Assembly (NCBI GenBank): GCA_965225935.1
Contig: CBDDCC010000013.1
Span: 310,001 to 374,000, forward strand
DNA length: 64,000 nt
Source: CALJXB01 sp965225935
Lineage (GTDB): Bacteria > Pseudomonadota > Alphaproteobacteria > Kiloniellales > JAKSDN01
Direction: 5' to 3'
Made by a program: the position numbers and the translations under genes. This document shows positions 53,172 to 61,852 of this stretch, one piece after another; position 1 is the first letter of the stretch; the number at the start of each line of letters is the position of its first letter. The notes beneath the pieces are model-generated. The model searched no databases and was not told the origin of the DNA. It was given only the letters and a program-made list of their open reading frames with translations.

Positions 53172-53522
53172 ATGGACATCTACCATATCTTCTGCAACCT
53201 GAAGCCCGGGGTCAGCGACACCGATTTCGCGGAGAAAGCGGCCGCCTATTTCGCCTACCTGAAGGACGAGGGCCTGATCTCCGGCCACCGCATCACGCGG
53301 CGCAAGCTGGGCCTCGGCCCGCCGCAGCTGCGCGAGTTCCACATCATGCTGGAGGTCGAGGACATGGCCCAGCTCGACCGGGCGTTCAACCACGTGGCCG
53401 CCCGCAGCGATCCGGTCGAGGGCTTCCACCACGCGGTCAACGCGCTGGCGGCCGACGCCTTCTTCGCCCTCTACCGGGACTTTCCGGATCCGGTCCGGGT
53501 GCGCGGCGAGGAGAAGTTCTGA
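53172..53522 (+). CDS. conserved hypothetical protein (DUF6614-like)
   Basis: 116 residues. IYHIFCNLKPGVSDTDFAEK, then HRITRRKLGLGPPQLREFHI and FALYRDFPDPVRVRGEEKF, a compact ferredoxin-like alpha/beta domain. It resembles a small conserved proteobacterial family that I associate with DUF6614, from memory. It starts 5 bp after the dihydroorotase stop and is probably cotranscribed; a link to pyrimidine metabolism is not established. Confidence 0.78.
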   Translation: MDIYHIFCNLKPGVSDTDFAEKAAAYFAYLKDEGLISGHRITRRKLGLGPPQLREFHIMLEVEDMAQLDRAFNHVAARSDPVEGFHHAVNALAADAFFALYRDFPDPVRVRGEEKF

Positions 53523-53693
53523 ACCGCGCCGGACCGGCTTCGGGCACTTTCACCGGCCGCTCACCATGACCGCCGCCCCGATTGGGAGGCCGTTTGCGCG
53601 CCCTTGCGGGCCGCGGGGCCGCGCGCTACCACTCCCGCTATCGGCCCGCCCGTGAGCACGGTGCGGGCGGCGAGCGAAGAGGGGAGGGCGGCC

Positions 53694-54680
53694 ATGTTCA
53701 GGGCCCTGGTGCTGGAGGAAAGCGACGGCAAGGTCTCGTCCGAGATCAAGGAGCTGGAGGAGAGCGCGCTGCCCGAGGGTGACGTGACCATCGCCACCGA
53801 GTACTCCACCTTGAACTACAAGGACGGCATGATCATGCAGGGTCTCGGCCGTCTGGTGCGTCACTATCCCCATGTGCCCGGCGTCGACCTCTCCGGCACG
53901 GTGGCGGAAAGCGCCCATCCCGATTTCGCGCCGGGCGACCGGGTGGTCTCCACAGGCTGGCGGGTCGGCGAGATCCACTGGGGCGGCTACGCCCAGAAGG
54001 CCCGGCTCAAGGGCGACTGGCTGGTCAAGCTGCCCGACAGCCTCAGCACCAAACAGGCCATGGCCATCGGCACGGCCGGCCTGACCTCCATGCTCGGCGT
54101 CATGGTGCTGGAAGAGCACGGCCTGACGCCCGAGCAGGCGCCGGTGCTGGTGACCGGCGCGGCGGGCGGCGTGGGTTCGGTGGCGGTCGCCATCCTCGCC
54201 AAGCTGGGCTATCAGGTGACGGCCTCGACCGGGCGGGCCGAGACCCACGACTATCTGCGCGACCTGGGCGCCACCGACTTCGTCGACCGGGCCGAGCTGG
54301 CCGAGCCGCCGACCCGGCCGCTGGACAGCGAGCACTGGGCCGCCTGCATCGACGCGGTGGGGGGCACCACGCTGGCCCACGTGCTGCCCCAGATGAAGCT
54401 GCACAGCTCGATCGCCTCGGCCGGCAACGCCGGCGGCATCAAGCTGGAGACCACGGTGATCCCCTTCTTGCTGCGCGGCATCAACATCCTGGGGATCGAT
54501 TCCGTCACCTGCCCGCAGGACCGGCGGCGCGCCGCCTGGGACCGCATCACCCGGGACCTGCCCATGACGAAGCTCGAGGCCATGGTCCAGGACGCCGCCC
54601 TTCAGGACCTGCCGCGCCTGGGCCAGGAGATCCTGAAGGGCCGGGTGCGCGGCCGGGTGGTGATCGACGTGAACGCCTGA
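53694..54680 (+). CDS. acrylyl-CoA reductase AcuI/YhdH-type oxidoreductase
   Basis: 328 residues. MDR-family quinone-oxidoreductase-like enzyme without the zinc ligands. STLNYKDGMIMQGLGRLVRH, then VPGVDLSGTV, VLVTGAAGGVGSVAVAILAK (NADPH-binding), the basic/Ser stretch after TASTGR, and GINILGIDSVTCPQDRRRAA, a strong YhdH/AcuI signature. AcuI reduces acryloyl-CoA to propionyl-CoA and so detoxifies acrylate made from DMSP or 3-hydroxypropionate. No DMSP lyase is nearby. ATG at 53694 chosen; upstream residues are not family-like. Confidence 0.88.
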   Translation: MFRALVLEESDGKVSSEIKELEESALPEGDVTIATEYSTLNYKDGMIMQGLGRLVRHYPHVPGVDLSGTVAESAHPDFAPGDRVVSTGWRVGEIHWGGYAQKARLKGDWLVKLPDSLSTKQAMAIGTAGLTSMLGVMVLEEHGLTPEQAPVLVTGAAGGVGSVAVAILAKLGYQVTASTGRAETHDYLRDLGATDFVDRAELAEPPTRPLDSEHWAACIDAVGGTTLAHVLPQMKLHSSIASAGNAGGIKLETTVIPFLLRGINILGIDSVTCPQDRRRAAWDRITRDLPMTKLEAMVQDAALQDLPRLGQEILKGRVRGRVVIDVNA

Positions 54681-54821
54681 AAGCGGCGCCTTTTGCGACT
54701 GGCACCGTCTGTCGGACCTAACAGGTCGACCAGCGGCGGCGTTTCCCTGCGCCGCGCGATTGCCCTAGACTGACCGCATCCAGCGGCATCGAGGGGCGGA
54801 GCGGAGCCTCATACTCGACCC

Positions 54822-56390
54822 ATGACCAGAACGAGCGACGCGAACGGATCTTCGTCGGCCTCCACCCGACCCCTTTCTGGGCCGGGCGAGACCCCGGAAG
54901 AACTGCGCCTCGCCCGCTTCTCCCTCGACCGGGCCGGCGACGCGGTCTATTGGATCGACCCCACCGGGCACTTCGTCTACGTGAACGACACGGCCTCGCG
55001 GATGCTCGGCTATTCCATCGACGAGCTCCACGGCATGACCATGGCCGACATCGATCCGGAGGTGGAGCGTCCGGCCTGGCCGCGCATCTGGGAGAAGATC
55101 AAGCGCCGCCAGGCCTACACCTTCGAGGCCACCCATCGCGCCAAGGACGGCCGGCTCTTTCCGATCGACGTCTCGATCTACTTCCTGGCCTACGACGGCC
55201 GCGAGTTCGTTTGCAGCTTCGCACGGGACATCAGCAAGCGGCGCCAGGCCGAGGAGGAGCTGAAGGCCGCCAAGGAGCGGGCCGATCAAGCGAACGCCGC
55301 CAAGACGCGCTTCCTGGCCGCCGCCAGCCACGACCTGCGCCAGCCGCTGCACGCCATGGAGCTCTTGGTCTCGGCGCTCTCGGGCCGCACCAACGATCCC
55401 GAGTCCCTCACCATCATCTCCAACATGCAGGACTCGCTGGCCTTCACCCAGAGGCTGCTGGACTCGCTGCTGAATGTCTCGGAGCTGGAGGCCGGCGCCG
55501 TCCGGCCCCAGCTGGAGGACGTGCCGATCGGCCCCCTGCTGCGCCGCCTCCACCAGCAGTACGCCGGCATCGCCAAGCAGAAGGGCCTGGAGCTGCGCCT
55601 CGTACCGAGCAGCGCGGCGGTGCGCAGCGACCCGGGCCTGCTGGAGCGGATTCTGGACAACCTGCTCTCCAACGCCGTGCAGCATACGGACCAGGGCCGG
55701 GTGCTGATCGGCTGCTGTCGCGCGGGCGATGCCCTTCGGCTGGAGGTTTGGGACAGCGGTCCCGGCATCCCGGAGGACAAGCAGTCCGAGATCTTCGGCG
55801 ACTTCTGCCAGCTCGACGGCGGCGCCAAGGAGCGCGGCGCCGGCCTGGGCCTGGGTCTGGGGATCGTGCGCCGGGTGGCCGACCTGCTCGACCATCCCAT
55901 CGGCGTGCGCTCGGTGCCGGGCAAGGGCTCGGTCTTCTGGGTAGAGGTCGCGCGCGTGGAAGGTCCGGCCGTCGTCGAGGCGGCCGAGACGCCAGCCGCG
56001 CCGGAAGGGGCGGCCGAGCCCGAGGAGGCCCAGGGCGCCACCATCCTGGTGGTCGAGGACGACGCCATGGTCCTCAACGCTATGCGCACGGTGCTCGAGG
56101 CCTGGGGCTACCGGGTGGCGGCCGTGGCGACGGCCGAGGAGGCGAGGCGTTCCGAGGTCGCGCCGGACATGGTGATCGCGGACTTCCGGCTGCCGGGCGG
56201 GGAGACCGGCGACAAGGCGGTCGCCGCGGTGCGCGAGCGCTGGGGCGGGGCCCTGCCGGGGATCATCGTGACGGGCGACATCGACCCGGAGGGCCTGCCG
56301 GACCTGGAGGCGAGCCGCCTCCACCTGCTGAAGAAGCCGGTCCGCCCGGCAAAGCTGCGGGCGCTGATGCGCCACCTGCTGCAGGACTGA
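54822..56390 (+). CDS. hybrid sensor histidine kinase (PAS-HisKA-HATPase-REC)
   Basis: 522 residues, no membrane helices, so cytoplasmic. Residues about 30-140 PAS (VYWIDPTGHFVYVNDTASRM), with a PAC-like end FSFARD-type ISKRRQAEEEL coiled segment. HisKA contains H170 in AAASHDLRQPLHAM. HATPase_c has the N-box LDNLLSNAVQHT, WDSGPGIPED, and GLGLGLGIVRRVADLL. The C-terminal receiver has EDDAMVLN, phospho-acceptor D454 in VIADFRLPGG and K in LKKPVRP. The HDLRQPLHAM form is typical of kinases related to NodV/FixL-like families. It lies tail-to-tail with the LuxR-type regulator, its likely partner. Confidence 0.9.
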   Translation: MTRTSDANGSSSASTRPLSGPGETPEELRLARFSLDRAGDAVYWIDPTGHFVYVNDTASRMLGYSIDELHGMTMADIDPEVERPAWPRIWEKIKRRQAYTFEATHRAKDGRLFPIDVSIYFLAYDGREFVCSFARDISKRRQAEEELKAAKERADQANAAKTRFLAAASHDLRQPLHAMELLVSALSGRTNDPESLTIISNMQDSLAFTQRLLDSLLNVSELEAGAVRPQLEDVPIGPLLRRLHQQYAGIAKQKGLELRLVPSSAAVRSDPGLLERILDNLLSNAVQHTDQGRVLIGCCRAGDALRLEVWDSGPGIPEDKQSEIFGDFCQLDGGAKERGAGLGLGLGIVRRVADLLDHPIGVRSVPGKGSVFWVEVARVEGPAVVEAAETPAAPEGAAEPEEAQGATILVVEDDAMVLNAMRTVLEAWGYRVAAVATAEEARRSEVAPDMVIADFRLPGGETGDKAVAAVRERWGGALPGIIVTGDIDPEGLPDLEASRLHLLKKPVRPAKLRALMRHLLQD

Positions 56391-56430
56391 GGCGGCCTAC
56401 GCAACCCCAAACCCTTGCGAGACGTCCGGG

Positions 56431-57168
56431 CTAGTCGGCTTCGGCCGGCTCTTCGCCCAGCAGGTCGGCCGCGGCGATGACCGCCTGGGTCCGGTTCTGG
56501 ACATCGAAGGCCCGCAGGATCCGGGAAATGTGGATCTTCACGGTCCCGGGCGCCAGGCCCAGGACGTCGGCGATCTGCTTGTTGGACTGGCCCTGGGCGA
56601 GCAGCCGCAGGACGTCGCGCTGGCGCGGCGTCAGCCGGTCCAGCAGGTCGTCGGCGTCGGCCGCCGGCTCGGGCGCCGCCGTCCGGCCGCCATTGCCCGG
56701 CGTCTCGTGCAGCAGATGGGGCGGCAGGTAGATGCCGCCCGAGAGCACGAGCTGCAGCGCGCTCATCATCACCTCCGGGGTCGAGGACTTGGGAATGTAG
56801 CCCATGGCGCCGGCGTCGAGCGCCTTGCGCACGTCCTCGGCGGTCTCGCGCACGGAGATGACGATGACCGGCACGTCCGGGGCCAGCGCGCAGATCTCCT
56901 TGACCGCGGGGATCCCCGTCATACCCGGCATGTTGAGGTCCAGGAGCAGCAGGTCCAGGTCCTGCAGCTCGGAAAGCCGCGCCACGGTATTGGCGTGGTC
57001 GTAGGCCTCCTCGATCTGGACCCGCTCGCCGATCTCGGAAAGCAGGTGGCGCAGGCCCGCGCGAAACAGCGCGTGGTCGTCCGCCAACAGAATTCTCAAC
57101 GGGGCCTCGTCAACCGCCGACGCCCCCGACTTGCCCTTAGCAGGCTGATCCATCTCAACCAAAGCCAT
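56431..57168 (-). CDS. NarL/LuxR-family response regulator
   Basis: 245 residues. Receiver domain (residues about 25-140): DD at 30-31, phospho-acceptor D77 in LLLLDLNMPGMTG, Ser/Thr in VISVRE and Lys in YIPKSS. The LuxR-type HTH covers about 178-240: LTPRQRDVLRLLAQGQSNKQ, IADVLGLAPGTVKIHISRIL, and FDVQNRTQAVIAA. An Ala/Pro linker joins them. It likely takes phosphate from the adjacent hybrid kinase. Met at 57153 is a possible later start. Its upstream region (57169-57409) is AT-rich with no gene. Confidence 0.9.
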   Translation of the reverse strand: MALVEMDQPAKGKSGASAVDEAPLRILLADDHALFRAGLRHLLSEIGERVQIEEAYDHANTVARLSELQDLDLLLLDLNMPGMTGIPAVKEICALAPDVPVIVISVRETAEDVRKALDAGAMGYIPKSSTPEVMMSALQLVLSGGIYLPPHLLHETPGNGGRTAAPEPAADADDLLDRLTPRQRDVLRLLAQGQSNKQIADVLGLAPGTVKIHISRILRAFDVQNRTQAVIAAADLLGEEPAEAD

Positions 57169-57409
57169 TTTCTTTTTTCACCAGATCTGAATAATTAATA
57201 CATATCAATAGCTTGAAATAATACGGGAGCAGCCGTCACCGGCCCGGAAACTGGCGGACAACGCCAATCCGTCCACAAATAGTGGCACCATCTCCCTGAA
57301 ACACCCCATCAACGATAACCCAAATGCCCTAGGCGAATGTCTAAAGTCGTTATCCTTATTATCTATGGTAATCCTTTTTCGGTCCCAGGGCCACCAGCAA
57401 GCCGCCTGC

Positions 57410-57943
57410 TCAGCGTGAATCGTTCGCAACCGGCCCCATGAGCTCGACGGCGCGCCGGTGGAGCCGGTCCATGATGACGTCCAGAGTGCGCGCCTCTTCC
57501 GGCGTCAGGACCCCCAGCAGCTCCCGCTCGCGGGCTCTCACCAGCGGCACGATCCGCCGGTAGGTCTCCCGGCCCTTGCGGGTCAGGGCCAGGGGCGCGC
57601 GGCGGCGGTCGCGCCGGTCGGGGTGCCTCGCCAGCTGCCCGGCGGCCTGCAGCTTCGCCACCGCCCGGCTCACCTGGACCTTGTCCATGCTGGTGCGGGC
57701 GGCCACCTCGCCTGCGGTGAGCGGCGCTTCCGCCCCCAGCACGGCCAGCACCCGCCATTCGTGGCGGCTCAGGTCGAAGCGCGCGCCGTAGATCTCGGCG
57801 AGCGCCCGGCTGACGGCGAGCTGCAGCACCGACAGGCGGTAGGGCAGAAAGCGGTCGAGGTCGAGCGCCGGCTGGGCGCCGCGGTCGGCGGGTTCCTCGT
57901 TCCCTTCCGCGCCTTCTTGCCGCCTATCCCGGTCCCCGGTCAT
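57410..57943 (-). CDS. MarR family transcriptional regulator
   Basis: 177 residues. Winged helix at about 45-125: FDLSRHEWRVLAVLGAEAPL, TAGEVAARTSMDKVQVSRAV, KLQAAGQLARHPDRRDRRRA and LTRKGRETYRRIVPLVRARE, the canonical MarR order including the DxRxR wing. It is preceded by about 30 hydrophilic residues. It reads away from the homogentisate-dioxygenase-like gene, and a perfect palindrome between them is the likely binding site, so it probably represses that gene until an aromatic ligand is present. Confidence 0.9.
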   Translation of the reverse strand: MTGDRDRRQEGAEGNEEPADRGAQPALDLDRFLPYRLSVLQLAVSRALAEIYGARFDLSRHEWRVLAVLGAEAPLTAGEVAARTSMDKVQVSRAVAKLQAAGQLARHPDRRDRRRAPLALTRKGRETYRRIVPLVRARERELLGVLTPEEARTLDVIMDRLHRRAVELMGPVANDSR

Positions 57944-57967
57944 GGCTCGCTTCGTAGCTGCTTGTTA

Positions 57968-57987
57968 ATAGTTTCATTTGAAACTAT
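57968..57987. promoter_or_regulatory. MarR-type operator
   Basis: ATAGTTTCATTTGAAACTAT: perfect 9-bp arms around a 2-bp centre, 25 bp before the MarR gene and 88 bp before the dioxygenase-like gene. A 20-bp palindrome at this position is the standard layout for MarR autoregulation and divergent control. Confidence 0.8.
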
Positions 57988-58074
57988 ATCTAGATTCGGA
58001 CTGACCGATCAAGGGCTGGCACGCCTGATAGGCAAGGACGCCGCGGCCGGCCAAGAGCGTGGGAGAAGGGCGAC

Positions 58075-59202
58075 ATGCGCCACTGGATCTCGTTTCCGAG
58101 GGTCGAGGGCACCGCCAGCCGGCAGGCCCACTGCGACCTGCCCGAGGGCACCTACGAGCGCGAGGTGGGCCGCGAGGGCTTCTTCGGGCCGGCGACCCAA
58201 CTGCACCACCGGCACCCGCCGACCGGCTGGAGCCGCTTCGAGGGGCCGCTCAGGCCCCGTGCCTTCGACTTCAACGAGCTGAAACCCGCCGCGGCGTCGC
58301 CCTGGGAGGCGCAGCGGGTCCTCGGCAACCGGGCGGTGGAGGTTCGCTTCTGGCGCACCCACGGCAGGATGGACCATCTGGTGCGCAACGCCGACGGCGA
58401 CGACTGCCTCTTCGTCCACGAGGGCAGGGGGCACCTCTTCTGCGACTACGGGCACCTCGCCTTCCGGGACGGCGACTATATCGTGCTGCCGCGCGGCACC
58501 TCCTGGCGTCTGGACTGCGACGGCGCGGCGGAGCTCCTGATGATCCAGGCCACCAACAGCGCCTACCGGCTGCCCGACAAGGGTCCGGCCGGCGCCCACG
58601 CCATCTTCGATCCGGCCATGCTGGACACGCCGGCGCTGGACGAGGCCTTCCGCGACCAGCAGTCGGAGGAGGAGTGGGCCGTTTCCATCAAGCGCGAGGG
58701 CACGCTCTCGACCCAGGTCTTCCCCTTCAACCCGCTCGACGCGGTGGGCTGGCACGGCAACCTGGCGCCGGTGCGCATCAACTGGCGCGATATCCGCCCG
58801 CTCATGTCGGCCCGCTATCACCTGCCGCCCTCGGCCCACACCACCTTCGTCGCCGAGCGCTTCGTCATCTGCACCTTCGCGCCGCGGCCCATCGAGTCCG
58901 ACCCGGGCGCCCTCAAGCTGCCCTTCTACCACTCCAACGAGGACTACGACGAAGTCCTCTTCTATCACCGGGGCGACTTCTTCAGCCGCGACAACATCAA
59001 GCCCGGCATGATGACGCTGCATCCCACCGGCTTCTCCCACGGGCCCCATCCCAAGGCCTACGAGACCGCCATGAAGCACGCTCGCAAGGAGACCGACGAG
59101 GTGGCCGTCATGATCGACACCCGCGACATGCTGCAGGTCGGCGATCTGCCGGCTGGCTTGGAGTGGGAGGGCTACGTAGACTCTTGGCAGCCTAAGCCGT
59201 GA
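58075..59202 (+). CDS. homogentisate 1,2-dioxygenase-like cupin enzyme, short form
   Basis: 375 residues, about 60 fewer than typical HmgA. FYHSNEDYDEVLFYHRGDFF and LHPTGFSHGPHPKAYE carry the His, Glu and His iron ligands of the C-terminal cupin, and the N-terminal RQAHCDLPEGTYEREVGREG and LHHRHPPTGW match the HmgA-related group. True HmgA opens homogentisate to maleylacetoacetate in Tyr/Phe breakdown. No fahA or maiA gene is directly adjacent; a GST-family gene is 4 kb away. The short form may have another phenylacetate or gentisate-like substrate. ATG at 58075 follows GAAGGGCGAC. Divergent from the MarR gene. Confidence 0.83.
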   Translation: MRHWISFPRVEGTASRQAHCDLPEGTYEREVGREGFFGPATQLHHRHPPTGWSRFEGPLRPRAFDFNELKPAAASPWEAQRVLGNRAVEVRFWRTHGRMDHLVRNADGDDCLFVHEGRGHLFCDYGHLAFRDGDYIVLPRGTSWRLDCDGAAELLMIQATNSAYRLPDKGPAGAHAIFDPAMLDTPALDEAFRDQQSEEEWAVSIKREGTLSTQVFPFNPLDAVGWHGNLAPVRINWRDIRPLMSARYHLPPSAHTTFVAERFVICTFAPRPIESDPGALKLPFYHSNEDYDEVLFYHRGDFFSRDNIKPGMMTLHPTGFSHGPHPKAYETAMKHARKETDEVAVMIDTRDMLQVGDLPAGLEWEGYVDSWQPKP

Positions 59203-59217
59203 CGTTGGCCCGCGGCT

Positions 59218-59700
59218 TCACACCAGGTCTTTCACCATGAGGGCGAAGTCGGTGCCCTTCAGCGCGAAGCGCTCCATGACCCGCCAGCCGAGCCGCCGGT
59301 AAAGACTCTCGGCGCTGTGGGTGTAGAGGTAGAGCCGGTCGTGGCCGCGCGACTGGGCCTCCGCCTCGATGGCCGCCAACAAGCGCGAACCGATCGAATT
59401 GCGCCGCCGCTCCGCCAGGACGTAGAAGCCCGAGACCCAGGGCGTGAGCTCGGCGCGCGAGTCGAGGTCGCAGGCCACTAGTAGGCAAACCCCGACCGGC
59501 GCGCCGCCGTCCAAAGCCACGAAGCCCGCCTCGCCGGAGCCGGGCGCGATCACGGCCTCGAGCCAGTCCCGGGTCGCCTCGAGGCTGTACCCCTGGGCCC
59601 TGCCCCATTCATCGTTCAGCCAGCGGGCGCAGACCGGAAGCGCCGCGGGCGCCTCCTGCAGCGGGACGATGGCGATGGTCCGGGCGGGTCTCTCGGTCAT
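59218..59700 (-). CDS. GNAT family N-acetyltransferase
   Basis: 160 residues from the ATG at 59700. The acetyl-CoA-binding region is VSGFYVLAERRRNSIGSRLL (R/Q-x-x-G-x-G/S form, with RRNSIGS) followed by AAIEAEAQSRG and the C-terminal ESLYRRLGWRVMERF. The N-terminus IVPLQEAPAALPVCARWLND resembles the alphaproteobacterial YhfO-like group. Substrate unknown. Convergent with the dioxygenase-like gene (15 bp). Confidence 0.82.
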   Translation of the reverse strand: MTERPARTIAIVPLQEAPAALPVCARWLNDEWGRAQGYSLEATRDWLEAVIAPGSGEAGFVALDGGAPVGVCLLVACDLDSRAELTPWVSGFYVLAERRRNSIGSRLLAAIEAEAQSRGHDRLYLYTHSAESLYRRLGWRVMERFALKGTDFALMVKDLV

Positions 59701-59861
59701 CGGTGGGGCGTCCGTGCGGCCTCTGCGAAGCGCGACCAAAGAGCGCGCCGGCGGGACTGTCAATGGCGGACGCGGCGCGGGACCGGCGGCGCTTGACTTC
59801 CCGAGGGCGAGCCCGGACTGTGCCGCGACCATGAACAATGTGCCGGGAGTGCGCGGCGGCC

Positions 59862-60410
59862 ATGCCCAAGTCGCGGTCCATGTCGCGGTTGAGGCGCGCG
59901 GTGGAGGCGGATCTGGACTGGATCCTGAGCCAGGAGGCGAGGCCGGACTTCGCCGCCTTCATCTTCCGCTGGCCGCGCGAGCGGCACGCGCGGAACCTGG
60001 CGGATCCCGAAAAGGGCTATTTGATCGCCGAGGACGCCGAGGGCGCGCCCATCGGCTACGCCATCCTGTCGGGCTTGCATTCCCGTGCCCGCAGTATCGA
60101 GCTGGAGCGTATGGCCGTCGGCGAGCCGGGCAACGGCGTGGGCCGGGCCATGCTGCAGGGAATCGTCGACCTCGCGTTCGGCGGGCTCGGCGCCAACCGG
60201 CTCTGGCTCGACGTCTTCGACGACAACGAGCGCGCGCGCCGGGCCTATATGTCGGCCGGCTTCGTCGAGGAAGGGACGCTGCGCGAGGCGGCGCTGAGGG
60301 AGACGGGCGAATTGGGAAATCTCGTGGTCATGTCGATTCTGGCGCGTGAGCGCCCGGCCGCGACCGACGCACCAAGCGGAGCGGAAGGATCGGAGGGGCC
60401 GCCGGCATGA
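59862..60410 (+). CDS. GNAT family N-acetyltransferase (RimI/RimJ-like)
   Basis: 182 residues. SRLRRAVEADLDWILSQEAR opens the domain. LERMAVGEPGNGVGRAMLQG is the acetyl-CoA-binding loop (G-x-G-x-G/A variant), and DNERARRAYMSAGFVEEGTL is the standard GNAT end of the amino-acid/antibiotic acetyltransferase type. Start ambiguous among 59838, 59862 and 59880. It overlaps the next gene by 4 bp, so it is translationally coupled to the PLP decarboxylase, which may supply its substrate or be affected by its product. Confidence 0.83.
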   Translation: MPKSRSMSRLRRAVEADLDWILSQEARPDFAAFIFRWPRERHARNLADPEKGYLIAEDAEGAPIGYAILSGLHSRARSIELERMAVGEPGNGVGRAMLQGIVDLAFGGLGANRLWLDVFDDNERARRAYMSAGFVEEGTLREAALRETGELGNLVVMSILARERPAATDAPSGAEGSEGPPA

Positions 60411-61852
60411 AGGAGGCTTTCTCCCTGACACCCTGGCAGGTGCCGGGTTACCTGGAGACACGGGGCGGCCACCTGGCGATGGAGGGCATCGACCTGGTGG
60501 CCCTCGCCGAGCAGCATGGCACGCCGCTTTTCGTCTTCTCGGCGGGGCGCATACGGGCCAACGCGGCGGGGCTAACCGAGGCCTTCCGGGCCCATCATCC
60601 CAACACCACCGTGGCCTTCGCCAGCAAGGCCTGCTCGCTGTCATCGGTGCTCAGGCTGATCCGCGACTGCGGCTGCGCGCTGGAGGTCAACTCCGAGGGC
60701 GAGCTGGCCAAGGCGCGTCTTGCGGGCTTCGCCGATTCCGCCATTGTCCTCAACGGCGTCGCCAAGTCCCGCTCCGAGATCGCCGCCGCGGTCGATCCGC
60801 CGATCAAGGCTATCAACGTGGATTCCCTCTTCGAGCTGGGGCGCATCCGCGAGGTGGCTGAAGCGCGGGGGACGCGGGCCAACGTCGCCCTGCGCCTGGT
60901 GCCTGAGTTGGAAAGCGGCACCGCGCCCGGCACGGAGACCGCCTCCAGCCGCACCAAGTTCGGTATGACCGTGGACCAGCTGCCCCCGGCGCTGGAGATC
61001 CTGCGCGAGGGCGCCGACCATCTGAGGCTCGCGGGCCTGCACGTGCACGTGGGCTCGCAGGTCACCGACCGGGCGAGCTACGCCGTCGCCGGGCGCTTCA
61101 TCGCCGGGCAGGCCAGGGCTGTGCAGGAGGCGCTCGGCGCACCCCTCGACTGTGTCAACGTGGGCGGCGGCTTTCCCGTCGACTACGTGAAGTACCACGA
61201 CCAGTCGCGGGCCATCGGCTACTACCGCGCGGGCGCGGAGATCGGCGAGTTCGCCGAGGCGCTGTTGACGCCTGTGCGCGAGGGTCTGGGCGGGGAGGTA
61301 GAGATCGTCACTGAGCCGGGACGTCGGCTGATGAGCGACGCGGCGTTGCTGCTGAGCCGGATCGAGAACGTGAAGGCCCGGGGCAGCGAAACCTGGCTCT
61401 ATCTGGACGCGGGCTACCACACCCTGCTCGAGACCTTCGCCTACCACTGGTATTTCCACGCAGTGACGGCAAACCGTGCCGAGGACAGCGAGACCGGGCT
61501 GTTCCGCCTGGTGGGACCGCTCTGCGACAACGGCGATTCCTTCTACGACGTAGACGGCGAAGGACTGCTGCGCCGCCTGCTGGCCGAGACGCCGGAACTG
61601 GCGAAGCACCAAGCCAGCTTGAGCGCCCATCTGGTGCGCCTGCCCGGCTTCCGGGAGCTGCCCGCCGCCACCCGTCCCGGCGACCTGATCGCCTTCCTCG
61701 ACACGGGCGCCTATTCCATGGATCAGATCTACGCCATGAACGGCCGCGGCCGCCCGACGGTCCTGCTGCTGGAGGAGGACGGCGAGGCGCGGGTCATCCG
61801 CCGCGCCGATTCCTTCGAAGACCTGCTGCTGAACGAGGTGAACCGACCATGA
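60407..61852 (+). CDS. PLP-dependent amino-acid decarboxylase, LysA/ornithine decarboxylase fold
   Basis: 481 residues. Fold-type III: PLP Lys K74 in VAFASKACSLSSVL, EVNSEGELAKARLAGF, HVHVGSQVTDRASY, the Gly-rich phosphate site VNVGGGFPVDYV, and LVGPLCDNGDSF at the active-site Cys/Asp region. This is the diaminopimelate/ornithine decarboxylase family, but an extra 40-50 residues are present and the context is not lysine synthesis. It lies between a GNAT gene and an N-acyl-D-amino-acid deacylase with 4-bp overlaps on both sides. This suggests it acts on a D-centre amino acid such as meso-diaminopimelate or on a D-amino acid made free by the deacylase. Confidence 0.85.
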   Translation: MKEAFSLTPWQVPGYLETRGGHLAMEGIDLVALAEQHGTPLFVFSAGRIRANAAGLTEAFRAHHPNTTVAFASKACSLSSVLRLIRDCGCALEVNSEGELAKARLAGFADSAIVLNGVAKSRSEIAAAVDPPIKAINVDSLFELGRIREVAEARGTRANVALRLVPELESGTAPGTETASSRTKFGMTVDQLPPALEILREGADHLRLAGLHVHVGSQVTDRASYAVAGRFIAGQARAVQEALGAPLDCVNVGGGFPVDYVKYHDQSRAIGYYRAGAEIGEFAEALLTPVREGLGGEVEIVTEPGRRLMSDAALLLSRIENVKARGSETWLYLDAGYHTLLETFAYHWYFHAVTANRAEDSETGLFRLVGPLCDNGDSFYDVDGEGLLRRLLAETPELAKHQASLSAHLVRLPGFRELPAATRPGDLIAFLDTGAYSMDQIYAMNGRGRPTVLLLEEDGEARVIRRADSFEDLLLNEVNRP

